From: Knoxdaviesia capensis
Lineage: Eukaryota > Ascomycota > Sordariomycetes > Microascales > Gondwanamycetaceae
Reading direction: 5' to 3'
Assembly (NCBI GenBank): GCA_001510575.1
Contig: LNGK01000008.1
Location: 2,470,314-2,534,313 of the forward strand
DNA: 64,000 bases
Position numbers and translations under genes: made by a program. Positions 1 through 12,584 of this stretch are shown here, in pieces. The notes beneath the pieces were generated by a model. The model saw only the letters and a list, made by a program, of their open reading frames with translations. It did no database searches and was not told where the DNA came from. How positions within the stretch are numbered: the first letter of the stretch is position 1; every line of letters begins with the position of its first letter.

Positions 1-112
1 ATTTATATATATATAGATATATACCTAAATGCTTACCGCTAGGTAGTATCCACGTGTATTAGTATACGTTTATACGTAATTGCAATATACTCTGACCTAT
101 GGGGGATCCATA
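1..112. repeat. LTR fragment, copy A (truncated by window edge)
   Basis: This stretch matches without gaps the last 112 positions of the 281-bp LTRs at 2762-3042 and 12304-12584, and is identical to 308-419. It still holds CA and TG dinucleotides that are TA in the other LTRs, so it is a less mutated copy. The rest of the LTR lies outside the window, or was lost in assembly. Confidence 0.8.
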
Positions 113-263
113 GGGAGAGACTCCTATATATATACCCGATACCCGTACTATCTACTATCCTCCCCTCCCCTAGGTATAGTTTATAGAAGTAATAACCGAG
201 ATAGTTACTAAGAACTTAAGGGAAATTAAGAAGGATAGCGATAGGAAGTAGAACTAAATCGTN

Positions 264-419
264 GTAGATATCTACCTTTTATAGGTCTTTTACTAGCTCT
301 TTAAGGCATTTATATATATATAGATATATACCTAAATGCTTACCGCTAGGTAGTATCCACGTGTATTAGTATACGTTTATACGTAATTGCAATATACTCT
401 GACCTATGGGGGATCCATA
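264..419. repeat. LTR fragment, copy B
   Basis: Gap-free match to positions 126-281 of the LTR at 2762-3042. I count 12 differences that are all C-to-T or G-to-A going from this copy to the other, plus one transversion, so this copy is closer to the unmutated form. It starts directly after the single N at 263 and is followed by copia gag-like sequence. Whether it is the copia element's own 5' LTR or an independent copy is unclear. Confidence 0.8.
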
Positions 420-1464
420 GGGAGAGACTCCTATATATATACCCGATACCCGTACTATCTACTATCCTCCCCTCCCCTAGGTATAGTTTATAGAAGTAAT
501 AACCGAGATAGTTACTAAGAACTTAAGGGAAATTAAGAAGGATAGCGATAGGAAGTAGAACTAAATCGTAGATTTAGAGCGGTAATAGGTATTAATTAAG
601 AAGATCTTAGAGATATAAGATAAGGTTTTATAGATAACCTAAGAGAATAAACGATAACGTAGATCCTCTTTCCGATAGTAGGAATACTAGTTAGAAGACG
701 AAGATAACGATAACTTAGACGAAAACGGGAATTATAGACGTTTAGTTACGAAGGTTAAGATAAAAGAGCTTAAGAACTACGCTATCCTTATCGATAAGAC
801 CTTAAAGCTAGCTAGTACTTTAGAATAGCTATAGTAGTCTAAAGAATTCGAGACTACCCTAAACGCGCTAGGTATTACTATCGAATAACTCCGAGACCTC
901 TAACCCCTAGTAAGCGCGTATATAATACGTATAATAAAGGAATCGATTACCCCCGAGATTTCCTCTATATTTAAAGATAAAGTAAATATTTATACCCTAT
1001 TTAGAGCGTTAAAGTAGAATTTCTAAGTAACTAAGGAGTTATAGATTAAAAATATTATAATAGTTTTTAATTTCTAAACTAAACCGAGAGAGGGAATATA
1101 CTAAATCCTAAATCGATTCGTCTCTATAGTATATAAAGTAAGATTAGAAAGGCTTATAATCCCGACTATCTTAACCGCGATAGGCGCTTACTATTATATT
1201 ACTACCCGCTACCTTAAGCTTAATAGAGACCTCTACGTTATCCTAAAGAGTTTTAATAAGGATATCGACGATAAGGCCGCCTTTATTACGGTTATATCTA
1301 AATATATAGCTAAGAATATAAACCGCGTTACGCGCTAATAGTAATCTAGATATCCTCTTAACTAGAAAAAGGATAATAACGCGAAGAAACCCGACTACTA
1401 TACCCCCCCCTCCCCTAAGCCTACCGTTAGTAGTATCCCTATTTAGAAGAAAAGTAATATTTAA

Positions 1465-1506
1465 TATTATTAGTATAGCTTAAAAGGTTATATTATAAGT
1501 AAGTAC
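1465..1506 (+). pseudogene. fossil CCHC zinc knuckle of copia gag
   Basis: The codon series keeps exact CX2CX4HX4C spacing, but the three Cys positions now read TAY (from TGY) and the His position reads TAY (from CAY). Every metal ligand has been converted to Tyr by the RIP-type change. A TAG stop sits inside the first CX2C. Confidence 0.7.
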
Positions 1507-2755
1507 TAAGCGAAGGCGAATAATAAAGAGAAGACTTATAAGCTAGGAGCCGCGAATACTATAACTTCTACTAAGAAGCTTATTAAGAGTAAAAGTAATA
1601 AGCCTTTAAAGGACGCTAAGCTAGAGGAGTTAACTACCCTCTATAGTACTACCTATACCGCTATAGACTAACGACCCTTTAAACCCTACCCTATATACTA
1701 TATCTATACGAATTAGATCTATAATATAGGTTTAGATTCCTATATTTTAAACGACTTATCTTAATTTAAGTGAGGATCCCTAAAGACTTTTACTAATTCG
1801 ATTAAGTTAAGGAGCGGATTATTAAGAGTTTAATATATTAAAACTATTTAACTCTAGATAAAGGACGGATCTAACCTTAGGATTACTAATATCTAGTATT
1901 ACCTTACCTTTCTTATTAATATTATCTCTAGAATTATTTAGTATAAGAAGGGGTACGTTCTAGTAATAAACTAGCTAATAATTAAAGATAAGGTTATTAC
2001 TATTATCTTTCTAATAGAAAGAGGCTTTACGCTAGAAGTAAAGGAAGGCCCTAAGGCCTATATAACTATAAACGAGCTTCCTCGTAAGGAAGGCTATACC
2101 TTATATACCGAAGTTAACGGTACCGTATACGCTAACGTATCCCTATATACGCTCTTAGAGAGCGAGGCTCTTATATACTAGCGCCTTTACTACCCTAGAA
2201 GGGTAGCTATATCCCGAATAGTTAAGGTAGTTACTAGTTCTCTAGTTAAGAAGGTAACTAGATTTATTAAGCCTTATAGCGCCTATAAGTTTAGAAAGAT
2301 AACGTCTTTTAAACTACTAGACTCTAAAGTACCCTCTAAAGTACCCGGGGAAGTTATCTATATAGATATAGGTACTATATAACTAGTATCTACGAGTAGG
2401 AATAGCTACTTTTTATTAGTATATAATAAAGCGACGAGCCGACGATCGGTTTATATAATAGCCCGGAAGAGTAATATACTTATATATATCCGGAAGACCG
2501 TTAAGAGATAGGCGCTAGAGCTAGGCCGGAAGCCTAAGAAGCTCTATAGCGATAACGGTACTAACGTTAGTATTAAGAAGCTAGTTACTTACTATAACGA
2601 GTAAGGAATCGAGTATATAATATCGCCTCTATACTACCTAACTAAGAATAGGCGTATCGAACGTAGTATCTATAAGGTCTTATAGAAGATTAGAGTAACC
2701 GTTATTACTAAGAGTATCCCGCTAGAGCTATAGGATAAGATTATAACTACGGTAG

Positions 2756-2761
2756 TCTATA
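2756..2761. repeat. target-site duplication, left copy (TCTATA)
   Basis: The hexamer just before the LTR start at 2762 is repeated right after the second LTR at 12585-12590. This is the expected footprint of LTR-element integration (usually 4-6 bp). Because the area is AT-rich, the exact length could be 5 or 6. Confidence 0.6.
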
Positions 2762-3042
2762 TGATTCCTAGATATATAGTCTAAAGGACTAATAAATAAG
2801 TTATAATTATAAGGCACGTATAGAGAAATATATATAAAGGGAAGCTTAAATTTTTTCTATCTTAAGATATTTCCTATAAAAGCGCGGTAGATATCTACCT
2901 TTTATAGGTCTTTTACTAGCTCTTTAAGGTATTTATATATATATAGATATATACCTAAATACTTACCGCTAGGTAGTATCTATATATATTAGTATATGTT
3001 TATACGTAATTATAATATACTCTAACCTATTAGGGATCTATA
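2762..3042 (-). repeat. 281-bp LTR, left copy of nested element
   Basis: Aligns end to end with 12304-12584, differing by scattered C/T and G/A transitions only. It starts TG on the + strand and ends TA, compatible with a TG...CA terminus after RIP. A purine-rich tract on the minus strand at 3044-3056 abuts it, as expected for a polypurine tract before the 3' LTR of a minus-strand element. Confidence 0.85.
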
Positions 3043-3056
3043 AGATCCCCTTTCTT

Positions 3057-5290
3057 AACTAGATCGTCCGTAATCTACCTTTAACTAGTAAAGGATATTA
3101 AAAAGACTTCCCTTTATATAATTTTATACTTATACTACGAGCGATTTTTAATTATTTTTATATTTTTCTAAGGGTCTTCTTTTTTTTTATCTTTTTTAAC
3201 TTTTCTAAGCGTATAAAAAGAAATATAATATAAAGTAAGTCTAAATAGTAGTTAGATAGGAATAATAATAGTAACCGATAGGAAAATAAGTATCTATATA
3301 ATAAAAGGGAACTTCCTATTTATAGCGTTTTAGGTAGCTATAGGTACCGTTTTATCTATCTAATAATATAAATACCTTAGTATTAGATAGTATTAAGAGG
3401 GATTAAGAATACTACGACGCCTAGTCGGATAGTAATAGCCTATACTATATTATATAGGTAGCGATTACGTAACTCGTTTACTTATTATTAGTTAATATAG
3501 GCGGGCGCTACGCTAGGGAATTAGGTTATAAAGGTAGTAGGGACCGGGGCGTTAGGGAAAGGGGGTGCTATTACGATAGCGGTAGCTACTATTAGTATAG
3601 CTATTAGCGTAAATGCTAGTATTACTAGTATAACGGCGGCTCTACTAGCTAGTATTAGTGCTATAACGACTAGTATAGCGGGTACTACTACTAGCGGAGT
3701 AGGTACTAGCGGGGGTCCTCCTTTAATAATATTAATTTCGGCGGCCTTAGTAGCCGAAAAGAGAGGTAATAGGTGTGCCGTAGTTAGGGTTAGCGCTAAA
3801 GCCGTACGCTATAGGCGTATAATAGTTAGTTAAACGGGTATAGGGAGTCCCGCGAAGGTATATAGTATAGCTACGGTATTAATAAAACGGCTCGCGTTAT
3901 TAAATTCCTCGCTATTTAACTTCCGATTAGCGGCTATAGCGCCTCTATTATAGACGAGTAAATACTTAGCTACGGCGATATCCTATAGCGCTCGGGTTTA
4001 CGTATTTAGTATATTAATCTAATTCTCGTCGGTATCTATAAAGGTATCTATTTTAGCTAATATATTACTAAGTACCCGGTAATTAGCCTAATAGTTATAG
4101 TATTCGGTATAAGTATTCTATACGACGTTATTAATAACGTATTAATAGTAGAGAATACCTAGGTATTCGATACGTCTTAGTACGTATTAGGTATATAGAA
4201 TCGGCTCGATAGCTCCGACTATAGTAGTAACACGCGGTACGTTCGTAGCGGGAGTAGCGGTAGGGGGAATAGCGGCTATAGTAGGTAATAGAGTATTATT
4301 AGCGTTATTATTATTATTATTAGTAAGCTATTAAGAGATATTATTATCGTTTATAGTATAAATAGTAGGCTTAGTAAGTAGAATAGCTATTAATAGTACT
4401 AGTAATAGGAAAGATAAATAAGAAAGAGATAGTAGTAATAAGAGAGATAAAGAACTATTTAATTCTAAATCGTTTATAGCTAGAGATCGCTAGCTTCTTA
4501 TACTTCTTCGTTAGTTATATAACTATTCGTTTCTTTATTTATTATAAATAAGAAAGAATTTAGCCTTTTATTATAAAAGGTAAGGTTATTACGGCGTTTA
4601 TCGTACTATAGTAGTCTTTCTATTAGCTAATATAGTCTTAATAGTTATTAAACTAGGTAGTTACTAAGAAAAGCGGGTCCCGGAGGACGGAAGGGATAGC
4701 CGGATAAAGGACGTTTAGGTTAGTTACGGTATTTAGAATATCGTATTATAGCGGTATTATGCTATTCGGTATTAGATAGTATAATTAGTACCTCCTTCCC
4801 CTCCCTTCGTCGTACGAATATAAGAAAGTACGATAGTTAGCTACGTAAATATAGGTAGCTAGCGTAAAGCGTGGGAATTAGGAATAAAGAAGGGAAGAAA
4901 GAAAAAAAAATAGTATATAAGCGTAGCGGTAAGTCTAAAGCGTTCTATTAATTATTAATATAGTAAAATAGGTTAAAAATAGGGAAATACGCGGGAAAAA
5001 ATCGGAAAAAGTATATAAAAGGCGGAATATTAGCGGTAATAGCGGTAAAATAAAAAAAGAATAATAAAATAAAATTTCTAAAAAGAGAAAATAATATAGC
5101 TTAATAGTAAGGCGTAGCTAAAAATAAAAATAGAATAAAGGAAATTAGGATATAAATAGGATTAAGATATAAATAGGGGATAACTATAGAACGAATATTA
5201 TAAAGGAAAAGTAAAATAATAGATAAAAAATAAAAAAGGAAAGAAATAATATAGGGTAAGGTAACTATCTACTAATAGATAATAGACGCT
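3057..5290 (-). other. 3' part of nested element, unidentified
   Basis: This is RIP-altered sequence between the left LTR and the gypsy pol remnant. On the minus strand, around 4,200-3,600, one frame is unusually poor in stops and reads as a hydrophilic segment followed by an Ala/Val/Ile-rich one. I recognise no domain. It could be the tail of pol, an extra gene carried by the element, or a further nested repeat. Confidence 0.35.
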
Positions 5291-8200
5291 TACGATCTAG
5301 CTCGAGTAGGCGATAACTAGTATACTAAAGGCTACGAATAGGCTAGCTATCCTTAACGTACGCTAGGAATAGGTTAAACCTATTATAGCGTTTATCGAGC
5401 CGATAACCGCTTAGTAACTCTAGAGTATAGGTATTACCCTAGTAAACGTTAATAATAAGTTACGGTCCGTTATAAAATAGCTCGTATTTATATTTTTACG
5501 GTTAATATCGTAACGTCTAGTTACCTTTACTAAAAATACGATACGTAGCTTTATTATTTTATAATATAATACGGATATATATTTAGTATACCTTTACGGA
5601 GTTAGATAATAGGCGAACGGTCTTAAATAACTATCTTTCGCGATCTAAATCTTACTAGGAGGCGATAACTTTATCTTTAGTAGGCTCCCGTTCGTATGGC
5701 GTAGTAATATAGGTAGCGCTATCGTAGGGCTCGGTACTAAAAAGTAGGTAATATAGGGAAAAGCTACTTATTTACGGTCTATTTAAGTAGATACGTATAG
5801 CTTTAAGAATAATTATTAGCTAATCGATATCTTCTCGGTTTTTAGTATTAGCGCTAGCTAGATAGCTAGCGATATACTTAATTTACTTATTAAAGCGCTT
5901 AACTCGGCTATTCGTCTATAGATAGTATATTATTATACGATACTATTATATAGGGGGGTTATAGTTAGCGAGAAGGGTCTTAAATTTATTAGAGTTAAAG
6001 GGGGTATTATTATTAGTAATAATCTCGATTAGCGGTCCGAATACTACGTAAATACGTATTACTAGTAACTTTATAGTAGCTAAGGTGCTATTATAAGGGT
6101 CTATAGCTACTATAACGTAGCTAGTAGCGTACTTAACTATTATTAATAGCTATATCCGTTTACTATTAATAATAAAATAGCTAGTAAAATCTATTCCCTA
6201 GCGTATTAATAGTCGTATAGTTAGTATCGGTCGTAGCGATTCTATTACTTCGGGGGGCTTTTATAGTAATTAATATTTTATATACTATCGAATAGCCTTA
6301 TTTATAACTAAAATTAAGTTAGGATACTATATTTATTTAGCTAATAGCGTATATAGGGTACTAACGCGCGTATAGCTTTCTAGCTTATAGACCTTAATAG
6401 CTTCTAAAATAGAAGCCTTATACGTTAGTATTTTTATTAGGATACGGTTAATAACGGTATATACTTTACTATAAAAGATAGCGAAATAGTCCTAAACGAA
6501 GGTTAAAGGGATATAATAGGGGAGTAGATAGCTATTCTCTAAGTAGTTAATAATATCCTAGACGTCGTACTATCTAAGGTCGTCTAACTTCTTAATATTA
6601 AGGGCGATTAGCGTATCGTTCGTAGTTTATTCGGTATTTATAGTATTATTTAGAGGCTATTCGGCGTCGTTTTACGGTAGTCGCGCTAGTAGACGTATCT
6701 TAAATCGTTAGTTCGGTAGTCTAGGGGTCTCGTTATTAGTAGTAGTAGTAGGAAAGATATCGGTTAACGTATTATTATCGTTCGTTTTATACCCTTCCTC
6801 TTTATTCGTTACGAGCGCTATATCTATACGTAGCCGTAATAACTAATTAGCTAAAATATTAGCTTTTCCGGATTAGTAGTAAATACGTACGCTATAATAT
6901 ACGATTATATCGAGAAATCGTAATATTCTAGCTAGCTATTCTTATTTAATAATAAAAAGGCGTAGGGTTTTATAGTTAGTAATAATAGTAATCTTAGCGG
7001 CCTCTAGCTAGCTCCTTTAATACTATAATAATATAATAACGGTAAGTATTTCTCTCTCTTAGGTACTATATCGCTACTAGGTTTTTAATAAAACGGCGTT
7101 AAAATACGTAACTAAGTGTAAAACGCTACGTTTATTATTAGAATCGCGTTATAATTAGAATAACGTAATACCGACGGTATAATTAGAAGCGTTAGTCTCG
7201 AGTACTAATAGGAGTATATAGTCGTAGTTACGTAGCTCCGGGAGGGAGGCTATAGTATCGCGAATATCGCGTTAAGCTTATAATAACTCGTTATTTAGCT
7301 ATATTTATATACCTTTAGGCTTATCTACTCTAGTATACTTATAGAGTAGACGCGCTTTATATACGAAATAGGGGATAAAGCGGCGTAAATAGCTAGCGGT
7401 ATTTAAAAAGCTATAGATCTTAGTAGTAGTAGCGGGCGCTAGTCTCTCGTAGATAGTAGCTACCTTCTTAAGATCGGGGCGAATACCGTAGATAGAGATA
7501 ATTATTCCTAGGAACTTACTTTCTTTAATAAACTATTCGTATTTCTTAAGGTTTAATAATAGTTAATAGCGGCTTAATTAGCGTAGAATAGCGACTATTC
7601 TATTAGCTAATTCTATTATTATCTTACCTTAAATATAAATATCATCTAAAAGGCCTATAGTAAAGGCGCGTACTAGCTTAAGGACTTCGTTTATAAAACG
7701 CTAGAAGGTTATAGGTACGTTTATAAGGTTAAATAGTATACGAAGCTATTCGTATTATCTAAAAGGCGTAGAAAACGCTATCTTTAGTATTACCTTAGGG
7801 TCTATAACTATCTACTAGAAGCCGTCTTCTAAGTTAAGAAAGGTATAGAATCGGTATCTAGTAGCCTATTATAGGGAATCCTCGATATTTAGTAGTAGAT
7901 AGGCTACCTTTCGCGTAACTTCGTTTAACGTATAGTAGTTAATTACGAAACGGTATCTAAGCTAGTTATTACTAGGGAGGGGCTTCTTAGGCGGTAATAG
8001 TATAGGTACGGACTATAGGGAGTTAATAGCGTATCGAATAATACTAAATAAGAGTAGTTTATTAGTAAATTCCTTTATAATTTTACGTTAATAGGGGCTA
8101 TAGCGGCGTAGGGGGAGAGATCTAGGTTTAGTATTAACGGTCTTAATATTATACTAAGTACGGGCCTTTACGTCCGGTCTAATATCGAAATACTATAGAA

Positions 8201-9300
8201 TAAAGATAAAGGTATTATTATTAAAGGCCTTTTATATAATTATTAGGGCTTTAGTATTTACCTTCTTTTATTAGTTTTCTATAATAATACGGGTACCGCG
8301 AATAGTATCGCGCTTTATACGCTCTTTCGTAAGTAATAATTACTTCTTATACTTAAGTAATAGCTCTTTATTAAATTTAATAGTTACTTAGTCGGTATTT
8401 ACCGTTCTAGGAAATATTTATTAAAGTAAAGGAGTACTATTATACTATTACTTAGTAAGGTACGTAATAAAGGGAAACGATTTAGAGGTAATATAAGAGA
8501 GGGTATAGGTATCGGGATCCGTAGGTAAAATACCGTAAATATATATCGATAGAAGTAAAGGGAGGTTCTTATCGTAGAAAGAGGTAGGATTATTATAAAA
8601 AGGGGTAATATTATCGTAGGAAGAGGTAATATTTATTAGACTAGAATCGGTAGTAGAGGTAGTATAGGTAATAGCGATATTATCTCGTCTCTAGGGAGGG
8701 TAGAAATATAGAATAACGGGGGAATCGCGTAGGAGTATAAGCTTTATTATGCTATTAGCGTTAGTATAACTAAGCTTCGTAGCTCCGCTTTAGCCGATAG
8801 TTAGGTTAGTAGGATAGGTACCGTCGGTAATAATACTAGCTACTATAGAAATAACCTTAGATAGTCCGTTAATAATCGTTAATCGGAAGGAAATAACGAT
8901 ATCGTTAATAATAGCGAAGCTACTATTACCGCCTAGGCTATTAAGGCGTAGAGGGTTAGCGGATTAATATAGCGCTAAATAACGATAGGCGTACGATTTA
9001 GAGACGAATATATTAGTTATTCCGGTATCGATAAATACTATAAGCGGCGTTTATTAGTTATTCGTTAGTAAACTAATATAGAGGCGGTATCGTTTACGGT
9101 ATCCTTTACGTCGTAGCTATTTTATTAGTATTTTACTAATTAACGTTAATTCCTCTACTAAAGGGGTTATAAATAGTATAGAATAGTAAGTAACGTTAGC
9201 GAAATAGTTATTATCTACGTCTAAGCCCGTAGCTTCTAAGAGGGGAGATCCTTTAGGAGATAAGTCTTCTTTCTATATAGGGTATATACTATAAATAGCG
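5290..9300 (-). pseudogene. RIP-dead gypsy-type pol (protease, RT, RNase H, probable integrase)
   Basis: On the minus strand a retropepsin-like D-T-G lies at 9029-9021, flanked by hydrophobic residues on the upstream side. The reverse transcriptase active site L-D-D-I lies at 7649-7638, with family-typical flanking words, and RNase H-like sequence follows to about 6,850. Downstream 6,850-5,290 is where integrase would be; I did not confirm its catalytic triad. Stops interrupt every few codons, mostly TAG or TAA at positions where CAG, CAA or TGG would be expected. Confidence 0.75.
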
Positions 9301-9399
9301 GGTTTCTTATCCCCTCTCTTATTATTCCGCTATCCTTTATCCGTTATTAGTCTATCTTTATTCCTAGAGGGGTAGGGAGTAGGGGAACGGTATATCTTT

Positions 9400-11350
9400 C
9401 GGTCTTAAGATAGTCTTCGTAAATAGTTATAGTTATAGGAGGTATTTTAAGAATAGTTACGAGGCTCGTAGGAATAACTACGATTATCTATCGTTCGGCC
9501 TTAGTTTATCGTGAAACGCGTGTTCTAGCGCGCCTTTTAACGTCGATCGTTATTCTCGGTACGTAGCTCCGTATATTCGCGAACCTAATAACTTATCTTT
9601 CCGTATTAGAAATACGTAGATTTATCTCTATCTTTATCTTACGTAATATAATTAAGTACCTCTTTACGGGTTCTAAATTATAGCGTTTCTCCTTCCTCCT
9701 TAGTCTTTAGCGTATTATTTAGCTAAGTAGCGTATAATTATCTAGTCTTTAATAAGTAATAAGTAGTATTAACTATAGTACGGATACTAGAATTAGGGGT
9801 TATATCTTACTATATCTTATACTATAAGTCCGTAATATTATAGCGTAGAATATCCTCTACTATACGTCGAATATAATACGTTTTAAGTAAGTTATTAGTA
9901 GAATTCTATATTATTTTAACTAAAAGCTTAATTACTTTATATTCGGACTTATTCTAATAATTAAACGCGAAAGCTATAAATATACGTGAAGGGGTAGATA
10001 TTAATATATAACTAAAAATAAATATTAGTATAGATTCTACTAATATAGGCTATAGTATATCGGTATACTATCGAATAAAATACTAAAGGGGTATAAATTC
10101 GCTTCTAATTATTAATAGTATTCGAGACGTTTAATACGTATATAGAATTATAGATTTATATAAGTAGGTCTAAATACGTATTAATTATACTATAACTATA
10201 TAGTCTACCTTACTTAAGTAATCGCTTTATAACTAACTAATAGCTTTTTTACCGTTTTTCTTACGATCTTCTCTATTACTAATATCTAATAAGAGTATTA
10301 GCTTTAGGAATATCGCTTAGAGGTATTAATACTACCTAATAACGTACTTATCGTTTATTAGAGGTATATTTTACTTTATTAGACTACCTTCGATAGCTAA
10401 ATTCCTATTTACTAAACGAGGGCCTAGGAATCGTCTTTTAATAGTAAGCTATAATAGTAGTATAAAGCTATTAATACTAATATTAGTAAACGGTTTACTA
10501 TTAGGTCCTAGATATAGTTTCGCTTAAAATATTACTTTAGGAGTTATCGTTTATAAGGGTATTTACTAGAATAGTATAGGAAATATTAGAATTATACCGC
10601 TATTATATACTCTTTATCTATATATATAACCTTATTATCCTTCTAGAACTATACTACCTATACCTCTTGGTATTTATAATATAATATACGGTACCGAGGG
10701 CTAGTTTCTCGTTAGTTAGACGCTAGTTATAAGTAATAACGGATTATTAGCTATAGTTACGTTAGAAAGGGGGCTCTTTCTACTTAGGTTAGTAGGTAAT
10801 AGTAATCCTATTATCTATAGACTAGCTAATAATAGCGAGGGAGTAGGAAAAGAGGATAAGGTAGCTATAGCTATAACCGGTAAGTTACTACGGCTTATAG
10901 CGTTTATTAGCTTTTCTAGAAGCTTTTCTATTATCGTACTAATAATAGTATTTATATTATCGGCACGCTCTTTCTCTCTCGCTTATCTATTAAAGTTAGA
11001 CTCTATATAGTCTATAAGTAGCGTTTTTATTATTTACTTTAATTCCTCGATCGTAATAGACTCGGTATATTAAGGCGGTAGACTACTTACTAGCTATACT
11101 AGTAGAATATTTATCCCGTTATCTATAGCCTTTCCTTTCCCTTATCCTATTATTATCTAACGATTATACGTAATAGGGGTTACTTCCGTAGGGGGTTATA
11201 GTTCCTTAACCGGTAACTTACTAGTTTATAGGTTAGTTATAGCGCTTACCTTACTTAAGGCTTTAAGGTTATAAGTAATACTTTTATCTCTTTTACGTAG
11301 AATACGTTATTCTTTATCTAATATTTAGCGTAAAAGCGGATATTAACGGT
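9400..11350 (-). pseudogene. probable RIP-dead gag region of the nested element
   Basis: It lies immediately upstream of the protease in the minus-strand reading direction, where gag is expected. A degraded stretch near 9,490-9,440 resembles a zinc-knuckle neighbourhood but its ligand spacing is not clean. No other motif was recognised; the assignment rests mainly on position. Confidence 0.4.
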
Positions 11351-12303
11351 CTAGGCTCGCTAGGAATAGGGGGTTAGGGATATAAACCGATAGTAAGTAG
11401 GAGCGAAAGGGAATAAATAGGGAAAACTAGAGCGTAATAGTTATAAATAGTTAGATAGTCTAGGTTTATAAGGTTAATAATAAGGGAAAAGAGCGGTAGA
11501 AAGGATAACTATTAGAAAAGAAATAGGGCTAGTAAAATAAGAAATAAGATTATTAATATATAAACGGGGTATAAAGGGGGTATAAAAGCGGGTTAGTCTT
11601 AGAATAAGAGGCGGATTAGTAATTAGAATTAAATAGAATAGGAAAATAGGTAATAAAGGAAGTCCGTAAACGGAGGTAATAGAAAATAATCGAAAATAAT
11701 AGAAATATTAAGACGTTAGTTATCGGAATAGTAGGAGTCTTAGAAATAACTAAAAAAAGTCGTAGAAATAAATAAGTAAAGTCGTAAAATAAAGGAAAAG
11801 TTATAGAAATAAATAAAAATAGAGGGATTAGCTATTAAATATTTAGTAATAGGACTCGAACCTATTAGTAGTATCCGATAGCTTAGGAGGTATAGGAAAG
11901 GCACGCGGGAGGCGTATAAAACGTTAGTAAAGGTAGGGTAATTCGGTATTTCGCTAGAGTAATAGTAGTTAATTAGCTATTAGTTTAGTAAGGATAGAAT
12001 TAAAAGAAGGAAAATAAAAGATATTTATTTAACGTGCTTTCGTTACTAAAAGGAGGTTAAATAGAAGGGGTTTTTTTATAAAAGAAGGGTAATTCGTAGT
12101 TTACTATGGCGGAAAGTAGTAAAGCTATCGGTAGAGGTAAATTCTAAATTAAAAGAAAGGAAAGTCGAGATATTAGTCGATTACGTATCGATTAGGACTT
12201 AAACCTAGAAGAAAGGTAGTCGATTACGATGGTTAGGCTTTAAAGGAAGGTTAATAAGAGATTAATAGTATAAGTATTACGCTTATAAAAAATTAATTTT
12301 TTA

Positions 12304-12584
12304 TAATTCTTAGATATATAGTCTAAAGGACTAATAAATAAGTTATAATTATAAGGTACGTATAGAGAAATATATATAAAGGGAAGCTTAAATTTTTTCT
12401 ATCTTAAGATATTTCCTATAAAAGCGTGGTAGATATCTACCTTTTATAGGTCTTTTACTAGCTCTTTAAGGTATTTATATATATATAGATATATACTTAA
12501 ATACTTACCGCTAGGTAGTATCTACGTGTATTAGTATACGTTTATACGTAATTATAATGCACTCTAACTTATTAGGGATCTATA
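12304..12584 (-). repeat. 281-bp LTR, right copy of nested element
   Basis: Same length as 2762-3042 and alignable without gaps. It differs by transitions only, for example at its first positions (TAATTCT against TGATTCC). It is followed by the TCTATA duplication. Confidence 0.85.

Larger units (their letters stand above)
1..569. repeat. exact 307-bp-offset tandem duplication around an N
   Basis: Bases 1-262 recur exactly at 308-569. The only ambiguous base of the window (N, 263) sits at the end of the first copy. An exact duplicate inside a region otherwise scrambled by RIP is unexpected and suggests a gap-filling or scaffolding artefact at a repeat. A very recent duplication is the alternative. 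Confidence 0.75.
420..2761 (+). mobile_element. copia-type retrotransposon, 5' piece (gag, protease, integrase), RIP-dead
   Basis: Read through its many TAG/TAA codons, the + strand shows a copia order of domains. A gag zinc-knuckle relic lies at 1465-1506. A protease-like region follows at about 1,720-1,760. The integrase core has aspartates at 2365-2367 and 2551-2553 and a glutamate at 2659-2661, all in one frame; the last two are 35 residues apart, the DD35E spacing. The element is cut at 2761 inside integrase by the nested LTR element and resumes after 12,590. Stops occur every few codons, so no product is possible. Copia rather than gypsy is chosen because integrase precedes reverse transcriptase. 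Confidence 0.85.
2762..12584 (-). mobile_element. nested LTR retrotransposon carrying gypsy-type pol, RIP-dead
   Basis: A 9,823-bp unit bounded by two 281-bp LTRs and flanked by TCTATA repeats, inserted in the integrase region of the copia element: copia coding similarity stops at 2761 and resumes after 12590. The minus strand carries gypsy/Ty3-type remnants in the order protease (DTG at 9029-9021), reverse transcriptase (L-D-D-I at about 7649-7638) and RNase H. DTG and LDD lie in the same frame 1.4 kb apart, so the pol frame suffered substitutions rather than indels. Frequent stops abolish coding. Confidence 0.8.
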
